A stretch of 6,238 nucleotides of DNA from Blautia sp. AF19-10LB (GCF_003461245.1 NZ_QTWS01000052.1:9851-16088); one strand, 5' to 3'; shown: positions 1 to 5,513, counted from the first letter of the stretch. Program-made: numbers and translations. The notes: a model not told the origin generated them from the sequence alone.

Positions 1-112
1 CCAGCACCTCAAGACCTTCTCCACAGTGAAATCCCGTATCAATCCATAAGTCTGATGCCAACAATCCATATCTGTCATTACTGCTGTTATATCCTAATCT
101 TCCCTGTTTCAT
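1..112 (-). CDS. DUF5348-like small protein, 3' end outside the window
   Basis: Minus-strand reading from an ATG at 112 stays open to the window edge (37 codons seen). It begins MKQGRLGYNSSNDRYG and continues with LWIDTGFHCGEGLEVL. The RYG...LWI...HCGE.LEVL pattern resembles the DUF5348 family of small proteins common on Clostridia mobile elements; this is recognition from memory. The start is supported by GAAGGGAGAAAG about nine bases upstream of the ATG. It follows the 77-residue gene in the same orientation after a gap of about 150 bases, so it probably belongs to the same leftward operon. No function is known to me. Confidence 0.7.
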   Translation of the reverse strand, partial: MKQGRLGYNSSNDRYGLLASDLWIDTGFHCGEGLEVL

Positions 113-216
113 TGTATCTTTCTCCCTTCTTCACAACTATCAAATTTACAGTAATCTCACATTCCAGCCATAGTTTTCCGTCTGCACCTTACCAACTTTC
201 TCCTTGTTTACTTCTC

Positions 217-239
217 ACAGGGGCGTGACACGCTCCTGT
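217..239. repeat. 11-bp inverted repeat in the intergenic gap
   Basis: The arms ACAGGGGCGTG (217-227) and CACGCTCCTGT (229-239) pair around one base, with a single G/T mismatch that would be a wobble in plus-strand RNA; the real loop would be 3 bases. This GC-rich hairpin stands out in AT-rich DNA. There is no T-run on the 3' side on either strand, so it is not a normal intrinsic terminator. It lies in the 150-base gap (113-262) between two leftward genes, where I see no other feature. It could be an RNA processing site, a protein site or a nick-site hairpin. Confidence 0.6.
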
Positions 240-262
240 AAAAAGGTAATCAACACGAACTG

Positions 263-496
263 TTACCATCGAAAGCTCTCTTGCATTCCTTTTCTGTCCA
301 GATACTCCTGCCGGAACTTTTCCCGTTCCTCTTCTGTTGGCGCAGTTTTGAATTTACTGTATGCCTCACGATTTACCATTGCATCCAGCTTTTTTTCCAA
401 TCCTTTTTTTATATCATCCTCTTCCTGTTTCTGATCCAGTAAATGATATTTTAAAAGTTTTCCAAACAACTCCTCTGGAACCATAACGTTTTTCAT
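263..496 (-). CDS. small charged conserved protein of 77 residues, function unknown
   Basis: The protein is highly charged and probably helical. It starts MKNVMVPEELFGKLLKYHLL, has an acidic/basic middle (residues 20-45), then KFKTAPTEEEREKFRQEYLD (49-68), and ends SFRW. Similar small proteins sit beside repA-like ATPase genes in Lachnospiraceae elements, sometimes with the unhelpful automatic name complexin; I do not trust that name as a function. There is no signal peptide, membrane segment or Cys motif. The ATG at 496 has GAAGGTGAG upstream at suitable spacing. Its ATG overlaps, as ATGA, the stop of a possible 34-residue ORF, which hints at coupled translation. It lies downstream of the ATPase gene in the same operon. 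Confidence 0.8.
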   Translation of the reverse strand: MKNVMVPEELFGKLLKYHLLDQKQEEDDIKKGLEKKLDAMVNREAYSKFKTAPTEEEREKFRQEYLDRKGMQESFRW

Positions 497-597
497 TTTC
501 TCACCTTCTTACTTTTCAGATAAGGACGCAACACTGCAATGTCTTTACAGATTGCAACCTTACATTTTAATTCCGCATTTTCTATAAACTCTGCAAT
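493..597 (-). CDS. possible 34-residue ORF with ATT start, or a frameshifted small gene
   Basis: One minus-strand frame stays open through most of the 116-base gap after the ATPase gene. It reads IAEFIENAELKCKVAICKDI and then AVLRPYLKSKKVRK, and its TGA overlaps the next ATG (ATGA). The composition looks like a real protein. No ATG, GTG or TTG lies in frame after the upstream stop. The best start is ATT at 597, six bases after AAAGGA. Alternatively the ATG at 603 (MQ...) began the gene and a one-base insertion put the rest out of frame. The overlap with the next gene supports past or present translation, but this is uncertain. Confidence 0.35.
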   Translation of the reverse strand: MAEFIENAELKCKVAICKDIAVLRPYLKSKKVRK

Positions 598-611
598 GTT
601 GCATCCTTTAT

Positions 612-1601
612 TTATTCCGGTTTAACTTTATCCAAATCCCAATACCATGAATTACCAATTCGTCTTGCCTTAATTCCGAGTTCTTTTTTTGCATTTTCCA
701 ATGTTCTTTTGGAAATATTCAATTCTTCTGCCATATCAAAAATTTCGCTGCTTTGTACGGAATTTGATATTTCTGCCAGTTCTCTCAACATCTTCTTGGC
801 TTGTTCCAGCTTGTTTATCTTGGGTGCAATTCCTCCAAGCACTTCATCTGCTGTGATTTCATAGTCACCTACCCACTCAAATCCTGTTTCTGTCAGGCGA
901 AATGCTTTGGAATGTCCAAATGCTGCCAGATTATTTTTAATTTGAACCACTGCTCTTAAATCCGGTTCTCCCTCTATTCTTCCTACCAGCAATACGCTTC
1001 TGGCTACTGCAAAAAAGTCAATCGAACCCATTCCTCTATATGCAGCTTTGTTTCCACCAGCTTTATTCATGTGTCCAATCAATAAGATTGCACATTTGTA
1101 TTTTTCTGCCAGTAAGCTCAATTTCTTCGTCATGTCCCTTGCTTCATTTGCCCGGTTCATATCCATTGTTCCACCAAGATATGCCTGGATCGGATCTAAA
1201 ATAAGCACCTTGGCACCTGTCTGTTTGATGGCAGCTTCCAGTCTTTCATCAATCATGGAAAGTGATTTTTCTGTTTCATCTATAACCATGATTCTTTCAC
1301 AGACCGCTTCTGCCAGTTCTAATCTGGGTTTTACCGTATCTGCCAGTCCATCTTCTGCTGTCTGATAAATAATATTTACTGGTTCTGTTACCTTCATATC
1401 GTTGTCCAATCCTTCTCCTTTAGACAATCTTGCTGCAATATTTAGCACCAACGTAGTTTTTCCATCGCCTGGATCTCCCTGAATAATCGTTAATTTCCCA
1501 TAAGGAATAAACGGATACCAGAGCCAGTCCACTGTCTGGGACTGGACATCTGACATCTTTATCATTTTCAATTCTGCTTTATTGTCATTTTTCTGTTGCA
1601 T
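612..1601 (-). CDS. RepA-like AAA ATPase (AAA_25 helicase type) with C-terminal winged helix
   Basis: This is a RecA-fold P-loop ATPase of 329 residues, of the family that includes the RSF1010 RepA hexameric helicase. Walker A is GDPGDGKTT (about 42-50), Walker B is KVLILDPIQAY (about 131-141), and the motif LLIGHMNK (about 173-180) matches the sensor segment of RepA-type enzymes. A winged-helix-like tail follows (about 284-323, SSEIFDMAEELNISKRTLEN). The likely role is DNA unwinding or loading for replication of the element; this is inferred from the family. The start is placed at ATG 1601 because GGAGG sits five bases upstream. In-frame ATGs at 1613 and 1709 lack comparable sites. The gene overlaps the integrase by 17 bases, so the two are probably translationally coupled. 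Confidence 0.88.
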   Translation of the reverse strand: MQQKNDNKAELKMIKMSDVQSQTVDWLWYPFIPYGKLTIIQGDPGDGKTTLVLNIAARLSKGEGLDNDMKVTEPVNIIYQTAEDGLADTVKPRLELAEAVCERIMVIDETEKSLSMIDERLEAAIKQTGAKVLILDPIQAYLGGTMDMNRANEARDMTKKLSLLAEKYKCAILLIGHMNKAGGNKAAYRGMGSIDFFAVARSVLLVGRIEGEPDLRAVVQIKNNLAAFGHSKAFRLTETGFEWVGDYEITADEVLGGIAPKINKLEQAKKMLRELAEISNSVQSSEIFDMAEELNISKRTLENAKKELGIKARRIGNSWYWDLDKVKPE

Positions 1602-2802
1602 AAGTTCCTCCATTTTCCAAACTGTTCTCATCAATTGTCTGTTGTTCTCTGGAAGAATCCCTGCTATAATCAACTTGTCTAGGGTTGACATTTGCGGATT
1701 CGTCCTCATTTGTCACATTGCTCCGGTTGTTCGTACTTCCGGAGCTTTTTATATTTTCATCATCCAGCATATCTGCCACCACTTTTTGCTGATCTGGATA
1801 TAAGTGACCATAAGTATTCAATGTAATACGAATGTCTGTATGTCCAAATCTTTCTTTAATCATCAATGGCTGTACACCTTTATTGATCAGAAATGCCGCA
1901 TGACTGTGACGAATGTCGTGTACTCTTATCTTTTTCACTCCGGTCTTTTGAACCACCTGTTTTAACTTATGCTGTACTGCTTCATGAACCATTGGGAAAA
2001 TCCGTTCATCTTCAGGTAATTCATACAATTTACCAATATAATCCTGAATCTCTTTTTTGAGAAATTCTGGTATGGAAATTGTGCGGTTAGATTCTTCTGT
2101 TTTAGGAGAAGTAATTACATCTTTTCCATGCATACGGTAGTAAGTTTTATTGATATGAAGCAGATTTCTTTCAAAATCAATGTCCGCAGGTGTAATGCTG
2201 AGTGCTTCGCCCTCTCTTGCTCCTGTCCAGAATAATAATTCAAACAATACATAATATTTGCTGCCCGGTTCTATTCCGGTCATAAACTGTCGGTATTCTT
2301 CAATCGTCCAGAATTTCATTTTCTTTTTTGAAGTCTTTCCCATGCGTTTCACCTTGTCACAGGGATTGTCTGCCAAATTGTAGATATTCTTCGCATGATT
2401 GAACAATGCCGTCATCTGATTCTGTATTGTTTTCAGGTAATCATCTGAATATCCTTTTTCAATAATCGTATTCTGCCACTGAATAATTTCTGCAGGTGTA
2501 ATACTGTTCATTGGTCTGTCCTTAAAATACGGTAACAACTGAGCATTCATCGTATCTCTTTTGTTCTTAATACTTCTATCCTTCAATGACTGAGCCTTGT
2601 CTCGGAAGTAAACTTCTACAAACTCTCCCATTGTCATATCCATGTCCGCTTTCGCTGTTCTTTTATACTCCGATTCGAAATTTAACGCTTCTTTCTTGGT
2701 ACGGAACCCTCTTTTTACTTTTCTCTTTTTGGCTCCTGTCCAGTCCTCGTAATAAAACGAAACATACCAGGTTCCTCTTTCTTCATCTTTGTATGCTGCC
2801 AT
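1585..2802 (-). CDS. int: tyrosine-type site-specific integrase (Tn916/phage-like)
   Basis: This 405-residue recombinase should cut and rejoin DNA at the element's attachment sites. Domains in order are an N-terminal AP2-like arm-binding domain (about 1-45), a SAM-like core-binding domain (about 57-150) and a catalytic domain (about 165-345). All catalytic residues are visible: R196 (TGAREGEAL), K234 (TSPKTEESNR), H295 and R298 (HDIRHSHAAF), H321 (GHTDIR) and the nucleophile Y331 (LNTYGHLY). The last 55 residues are a polar tail, longer than usual, which overlaps the ATPase start. The ATG at 2802 follows GGGGGTGAG, which abuts the excisionase stop. It is transcribed with the upstream small HTH gene. 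It appears intact, and its nearest candidate target is the tuf fragment at 3999-4052. Confidence 0.95.
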   Translation of the reverse strand: MAAYKDEERGTWYVSFYYEDWTGAKKRKVKRGFRTKKEALNFESEYKRTAKADMDMTMGEFVEVYFRDKAQSLKDRSIKNKRDTMNAQLLPYFKDRPMNSITPAEIIQWQNTIIEKGYSDDYLKTIQNQMTALFNHAKNIYNLADNPCDKVKRMGKTSKKKMKFWTIEEYRQFMTGIEPGSKYYVLFELLFWTGAREGEALSITPADIDFERNLLHINKTYYRMHGKDVITSPKTEESNRTISIPEFLKKEIQDYIGKLYELPEDERIFPMVHEAVQHKLKQVVQKTGVKKIRVHDIRHSHAAFLINKGVQPLMIKERFGHTDIRITLNTYGHLYPDQQKVVADMLDDENIKSSGSTNNRSNVTNEDESANVNPRQVDYSRDSSREQQTIDENSLENGGTYATEK

Positions 2803-2816
2803 ACTTTCTCACCCCC

Positions 2817-3011
2817 TTACATTACGATCTGGGAATATCCATAAAATTTCTTTTCCCAGAATGCCCTCGGTATTTTGCCTGCAACGGTCACATATCCCTG
2901 ATCTGCAAGCTCTTTGTTCAATTTACGAAGTAGCTTATAAGCATATCCAAGTGAAATTCCCATGCTTTCAGCCACTTCTTCTGCTGTAATCATATAGTTC
3001 TGTCTCTGCAT
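2817..3011 (-). CDS. excisionase-like small HTH protein
   Basis: The protein has 64 residues with a winged-HTH pattern of the MerR/AlpA-excisionase type: ITAEEVAESMGISLGYAYKL (8-27) as helix-turn-helix, then a KLNKELADQGYVTVAGKIPR wing (30-49) and AFWEKKFYG. Genes of this size and fold directly before int normally encode the recombination directionality factor or an operon activator; which one cannot be told from sequence. The start at 3011 has AGGAGG seven bases upstream. Its stop lies 14 bases before the int ATG. It is the first gene after the minus-strand promoter at 3051-3079. Confidence 0.82.
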   Translation of the reverse strand: MQRQNYMITAEEVAESMGISLGYAYKLLRKLNKELADQGYVTVAGKIPRAFWEKKFYGYSQIVM

Positions 3012-3034
3012 ATCATTTCCTCCTTGTCTATAAT

Positions 3035-3059
3035 TATCATTTTCACTGATACTATATCA
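3035..3059. promoter_or_regulatory. candidate repressor operator at the int promoter
   Basis: TATCA (3035-3039) and TGATA (3047-3051) form an inverted repeat around seven bases, covering the expected start point and touching the -10 box. Another TATCA (3055-3059) lies across the -10 and the spacer. The same half-site recurs at the divergent repressor promoter. Binding by the XRE protein is inferred from position. Confidence 0.5.
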
Positions 3060-3079
3060 TTTTAAATAATCATTGTCAA
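3051..3079 (-). promoter_or_regulatory. promoter of the xis-int-ATPase operon
   Basis: On the minus strand, TTGACA (3074-3079) and TATAGT (3051-3056) are separated by exactly 17 bases, a near-consensus sigma-70/SigA promoter. Transcription would start near 3044, about 30 bases before the ATG at 3011. TATCA-type repeats overlap the -10 box, the spacer and the start point, so repression by the adjacent XRE protein is likely. Confidence 0.8.
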
Positions 3080-3113
3080 TAATTTTTATCTGTATGAATG
3101 ATATTTTTCTATA

Positions 3114-3142
3114 TTGTTGATTTTTATCATTTGTGATATACT
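3114..3142 (+). promoter_or_regulatory. promoter of the XRE repressor gene
   Basis: TTGTTG (3114-3119) and TATACT (3137-3142) are separated by 17 bases on the plus strand, ahead of the repressor ATG at 3171. The -10 is good and the -35 is partial. It is divergent from the int promoter, with which it shares a region of about 100 bases. Confidence 0.6.
3125..3138. promoter_or_regulatory. candidate autoregulatory operator
   Basis: TATCA (3125-3129) and TGATA (3134-3138) form an inverted repeat around four bases, within the spacer and -10 of the repressor promoter. The half-sites match those at the int promoter but the spacing is shorter. Binding here would block the repressor's own promoter. 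A further half-site, TGATA, is at 3099-3103. Confidence 0.45.
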
Positions 3143-3170
3143 GTTCTTAGCTTTTAAGGAGGTGGCTAAT

Positions 3171-3785
3171 ATGCAGGAATCATCTATTTCAGAAAAAATA
3201 AAAGAGCTACGAACTGATCTGAAGATGAATCAGAAAAACTTTTCCGCAGCTATCGGTATACGTCAATCAACTTTATCCAGTTATGAAAATGGTGTGGTTA
3301 CTCCCTCCAATGATGTGTTATTGACTATTGCTCAGAAATTTCATGTCTCTTTGGACTGGTTATTTGGATTATCTGAAAATAAAGTACAGATTTCTACTCT
3401 CAGCGATATTATTTGGGTTTTGCTGCAGATGAATGAATCCAATGAACTCCGGTATGAACTGGATATAAATAATAAATTTCCCGGTGATATAGAAACAGAA
3501 ACACAGAAATGGTATGCCGGACTTCGCTTTTATGGAAATGATCCGGAACACTCTTTAAATGCAGATATGTGTAATTTTCTTGCCGATCTGCAGGAGAACA
3601 GAGAAAGCCTGGAATCTTATTTCACAGGTAAAGATATGTTTGATATGTGGAAGAAACAGACGTTGGAATACTACACTTCCAAACCTGTCACCCATAAAGA
3701 AATTGAAGAACTGAATTTTGAAACACGAATCCGTAAACGAGATGAACTTTTAGCACAGAAATTTTCAAATAACGAACAGAAATAG
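3171..3785 (+). CDS. XRE-family transcriptional repressor
   Basis: The protein has 204 residues. Residues about 7-66 form an XRE/Cro-type helix-turn-helix: IKELRTDLKMNQKNFSAAIG, then RQSTLSSYENG and ILDWLF-type packing (LDWLFGLSEN). The remaining residues (about 70-204) form an acidic domain I do not recognise. No LexA/S24 peptidase motif is evident, and no HExxH metallopeptidase, so induction probably does not use self-cleavage. The start is ATG 3171 because AAGGAGGTGG sits five bases upstream; an in-frame ATG at 3114 lies inside the promoter and has no such site. It is divergent from xis-int and flanked by palindromes it may bind. It is the probable switch keeper of the element. Confidence 0.9.
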   Translation: MQESSISEKIKELRTDLKMNQKNFSAAIGIRQSTLSSYENGVVTPSNDVLLTIAQKFHVSLDWLFGLSENKVQISTLSDIIWVLLQMNESNELRYELDINNKFPGDIETETQKWYAGLRFYGNDPEHSLNADMCNFLADLQENRESLESYFTGKDMFDMWKKQTLEYYTSKPVTHKEIEELNFETRIRKRDELLAQKFSNNEQK

Positions 3786-3801
3786 TATCATAACAGTATC
3801 A
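3784..3801 (+). repeat. AGTATCA direct repeat
   Basis: AGTATCA occurs at 3784-3790 and 3795-3801, eleven bases apart, which is about one helical turn, starting at the repressor stop codon. The same heptamer on the minus strand is at 3047-3053, in the int operator, and at 4174-4180, beyond the tuf core. These may be arm sites for integrase or excisionase, or extra repressor sites. Confidence 0.45.
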
Positions 3802-3851
3802 CAGGCATATATGCGAAGATTTTCAGTTTCTTCCCATACCTGCCTGTTTTT
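3801..3851 (+). terminator. weak candidate terminator after the repressor gene
   Basis: ACAGGCA (3801-3807) can pair with TGCCTGT (3841-3847), followed by a T-run ending at 3851. The loop of about 33 bases is long for an intrinsic terminator, so this is tentative. The rest of the 213-base stretch 3786-3998 holds the repeat at its start, this hairpin, the minus-strand terminator and one palindrome; no gene is seen. Confidence 0.3.
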
Positions 3852-3901
3852 AATATATTCGCTATTCTTTACAGCCTTATTTTAAACTTTTTACTCAACA
3901 G

Positions 3902-3931
3902 AAAAACCCCGGAAACCTTACGGTTCCGGGG
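3902..3931 (-). terminator. strong intrinsic terminator for leftward tuf transcription
   Basis: On the minus strand, CCCCGGAACC (3922-3931) pairs with GGTTTCCGGGG (3907-3917), with one bulged base and a four-base loop, and is followed by TTTTT (3902-3906). It lies 67 bases after the tuf stop codon. Either this is the native tuf terminator, or the element carries a copy to replace the one it displaces. The plus strand has no T-run, so it works in one direction. Confidence 0.88.
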
Positions 3932-3951
3932 CAATCTTACGCTTGAACACA

Positions 3952-3968
3952 TGGTATCTATGATACCA
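3952..3968. repeat. 17-bp perfect palindrome
   Basis: TGGTATC and GATACCA (arms of seven bases) surround TAT, about 30 bases from the tuf stop codon. The arms contain GATAC/GTATC, related to the AGTATCA repeats nearby. It may be a recombinase or regulator site; no T-run follows. Confidence 0.5.
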
Positions 3969-3998
3969 ATTTATATATTATAATCTGTCAATCAGTGA

Positions 3999-4052
3999 TT
4001 ACTCGATGATTGTAGCAACACGTCCTGATCCTACAGTACGTCCACCTTCACG
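3999..4052 (-). pseudogene. tuf: 3' end of tuf (EF-Tu), probable integration core (att site)
   Basis: Read on the minus strand, 4052 to 3999 encodes REGGRTVGSGRVATIIE and a stop, the exact kind of C-terminus found in bacterial EF-Tu. Upstream in this frame comes a Tyr codon and then TGA (4056-4058), and nothing further resembles EF-Tu, which is normally about 395-400 residues long. Only 17 codons remain. A short exact 3' end of a conserved gene, close to int/xis and with its terminator, is the classic sign of an attachment core: the element rebuilds the gene end when it inserts. The tuf identity is near certain; the att role is inferred. No second copy lies in this window. Confidence 0.85.
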
Positions 4053-4087
4053 ATATCAGACCGATGTGTTACGGTGTGCAAATGGTG

Positions 4088-4140
4088 ATTTTCCGTGTGA
4101 TTCGTGTGGAAAAATCCGGAATTTCCGTTGTGTCCGTGTG
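4088..4140. repeat. GTGTG repeats and inverted repeat beside the tuf core
   Basis: ATTTTCC (4088-4094) and GGAAAAAT (4108-4115) form an inverted repeat, and TCCGTGTG occurs at about 4092-4099 and again at 4133-4140, with further GTGTG copies between and before them. These lie 35-90 bases from the tuf core, in a stretch (4053-4170) with no gene. They may be integrase arm sites at this end of an element; no function is shown directly. Confidence 0.4.
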
Positions 4141-4154
4141 GTTTTTGGAGATTT

Positions 4155-4175
4155 TGTTATCATGGTGTTATCATG
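4155..4175. repeat. tandem 10-bp repeat TGTTATCATG
   Basis: TGTTATCATG occurs at 4155-4164 and 4166-4175 with one base between them, an 11-base period equal to that of the AGTATCA pair at 3784-3801 on the other side of the tuf core. It includes the stop of the leftward ATPase remnant and the TATCA half-site seen at the int promoter. Confidence 0.5.
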
Positions 4176-5240
4176 ATACTTCTACATCCGAATATTTTTC
4201 TCCGATTTCTGACGTACAATACTCATATGGGTTACATCGCTTATTCCTAATCACAATACCTTTATCTTCGTCAAGCTTCTTGCAAATTTGTGCAATCCGA
4301 CGTGATTCCATGTCTATTTCTTCCGCAATATCTCTGGCCTTACAAAACTCTTTTCTTCTATTAAGTTCCAAAATAATATCCAGTTCTTCTTTGCTAACTA
4401 GCGGAATTTTATTTGCTTGCTGAAACTGATGTTCAATCTCTTCATCTACTTTTGAATATGTTTCTACTTTTGAATGACAATCCGGACATTGAAATCTTGT
4501 AAATTTTAAAAAGGGAATTTCGCTATCATCAAAAATACGTCCACATGCCGGATTGGTACATTTTATCACTTTTGTTTCTCTAATTTGCTCTAAAACTAAT
4601 GATGTGAAATTAAATATTCTTTCTATAAAATATTTTCTATATATCGTTCCTTGTGCCCTTCCCCATATGATATTATTCTTTTTTGCCAATCCATAATTCA
4701 AACAATAGACATTAACTTTTTTCCCATCTCGATTTGATTTTTCCTCATATTTTGTAATAAAATGATTCAATTCTAACGATTCCAAATACTTTTCAGTATT
4801 TTGTAGCACATGAAAATGACTACTATATGGAGCTGTTTTTTGGTACAACCTTCCTGTCAATTTGTCTTTTTATTTCTTTCGCTTGGTCCACAATTGCATC
4901 TCTTACCTTTTTCAGTTGTGCAATATTACGTTTTTCTTCTATGGAAAGTAAACAATATGTACTAGATCTAAAAAATGCATCTATATTATCTTCATAGTAT
5001 TTTTCTGATGCATTCTCTATATCCTGTTTTGTAATTTTCTTTCCATATATGATAACGCTCTGATAAAGATAAGCCAACAAATATCCCATAATACGTGGTA
5101 CATTCATAGATGTTCTGAAAAACATAGTATATACATCTGTCATCGTCATCTTATCATCAAAAAAACTGGTCCATACTCCCCACATAATATTGGAATCTAT
5201 TTTCCAATAACCTTCTTGTAAAATTATATGGAATATCCAT
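4171..5240 (-). pseudogene. C-terminal half of an AAA+-like ATPase with winged helix and zinc ribbon, frameshifted
   Basis: Two minus-strand frames join into one protein. The first (about 5240 to 4823) carries RTSMNVPRIMGYLLAYLY, which resembles the sensor-2/lid helix (xPRxxG) of ORC/Cdc6-type AAA+ proteins, then KKITKQDIENASEKYYEDNI. The second (about 4860 to 4171) continues with a winged-helix-like part (LYQKTAPYSSHFHV, then ESLELNHFITKYEEKSNRDG), a four-Cys zinc ribbon (CTNPAC ... CPDC) and a C-terminal HTH-like region. A +1 shift between about 4883 and 4823 is needed to join them; no start codon better than TTG 4860 exists for the second part. The P-loop half is missing, replaced near 5240 by unrelated DNA. 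The ATPase family is inferred; the decay is clear. It could have been a defence or element-maintenance gene. Confidence 0.65.
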
Positions 5241-5359
5241 GGATTAGCTGCTCTGAAGTGGCCGGCATTAAAATTGATAAAAAGCGCTGGCGGGAACTTA
5301 TCGAACTTCAAAAAGAAGAATTCCCAGATACCGCGCAGGAATGGGAGAGGGAGGAATAA
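5228..5359 (+). pseudogene. 3' fragment of an unidentified rightward gene
   Basis: A plus-strand frame ends at TAA 5357-5359 and reads EVAGIKIDKKRWRELIELQK, then EEFPDTAQEWEREE. The charged, amphipathic, well-formed sequence looks like the true C-terminus of a larger cytoplasmic protein. The frame is open from an ATG at 5228, but that start has no ribosome binding site, and its first codons are also read on the opposite strand as the end of the ATPase remnant, so the join lies near 5228-5260. I do not recognise the parent protein. Confidence 0.4.
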
Positions 5360-5381
5360 TCTACTCGTATGGGCAGAACAT

Positions 5382-5462
5382 CCTCCGCAGAAGAAGCGAG
5401 TTTGCATACACGATAAGCGAAACGCCAATCATACTCCATACAACCGCCCCTATCATAATAGT
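5382..5462 (-). pseudogene. scrap of an FtsX/BceB-like ABC transporter permease
   Basis: The minus-strand translation TIMIGAVVWSMIGVSLIVYA followed by NSLLLRR matches the pattern of the first membrane helix and following basic turn (YANSxLxRRR) of FtsX-type permeases, such as the BceB-like transporters of Firmicutes. Only about 27 residues are present. The reading ends at a stop just after an unrelated MFCPYE, and upstream sequence to about 5510 is unrelated and includes a (CA)7 run. A membrane helix alone is weak evidence, so the family call is tentative. Confidence 0.35.
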
Positions 5463-5513
5463 TGTCCTGTTCAGCAAAGTCACACACACACACATACCAC
5501 TCAATCCCAAGAC

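Noticed and set aside
204..434. Plus-strand frame of 76 codons
   Set aside because: It is antisense to the 77-residue gene, is rich in Ser, Phe and Cys as expected of a shadow frame, and has no ribosome binding site.
1048..1365. Plus-strand frame of 105 codons inside the ATPase gene
   Set aside because: It is the complement of a gene with clear Walker motifs and shows no protein-like pattern of its own.
2586..2989. Plus-strand frames opposite int and the excisionase-like gene
   Set aside because: These are shadows with Leu/Phe/Cys-rich composition and no start signals.
4064..4423. Plus-strand frame of 119 codons across the right core flank
   Set aside because: It is Ser-rich, lies mostly opposite the ATPase remnant, and lacks a ribosome binding site.
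4823..4883. Programmed +1 frameshift in the ATPase remnant
   Set aside because: No clear shift-prone codon followed by a stop or pseudoknot is seen, and the gene is already 5'-truncated, so a decay mutation is simpler.
5481..5494. (CA)7 run as a functional repeat
   Set aside because: It is short and sits in a scar between gene fragments; replication slippage explains it.
5274..5513. N-terminal 80 codons in frame with the transposase
   Set aside because: The frame is open by chance. The sequence is made of scraps read out of their own frame plus a CA repeat, and does not match IS3 transposase.
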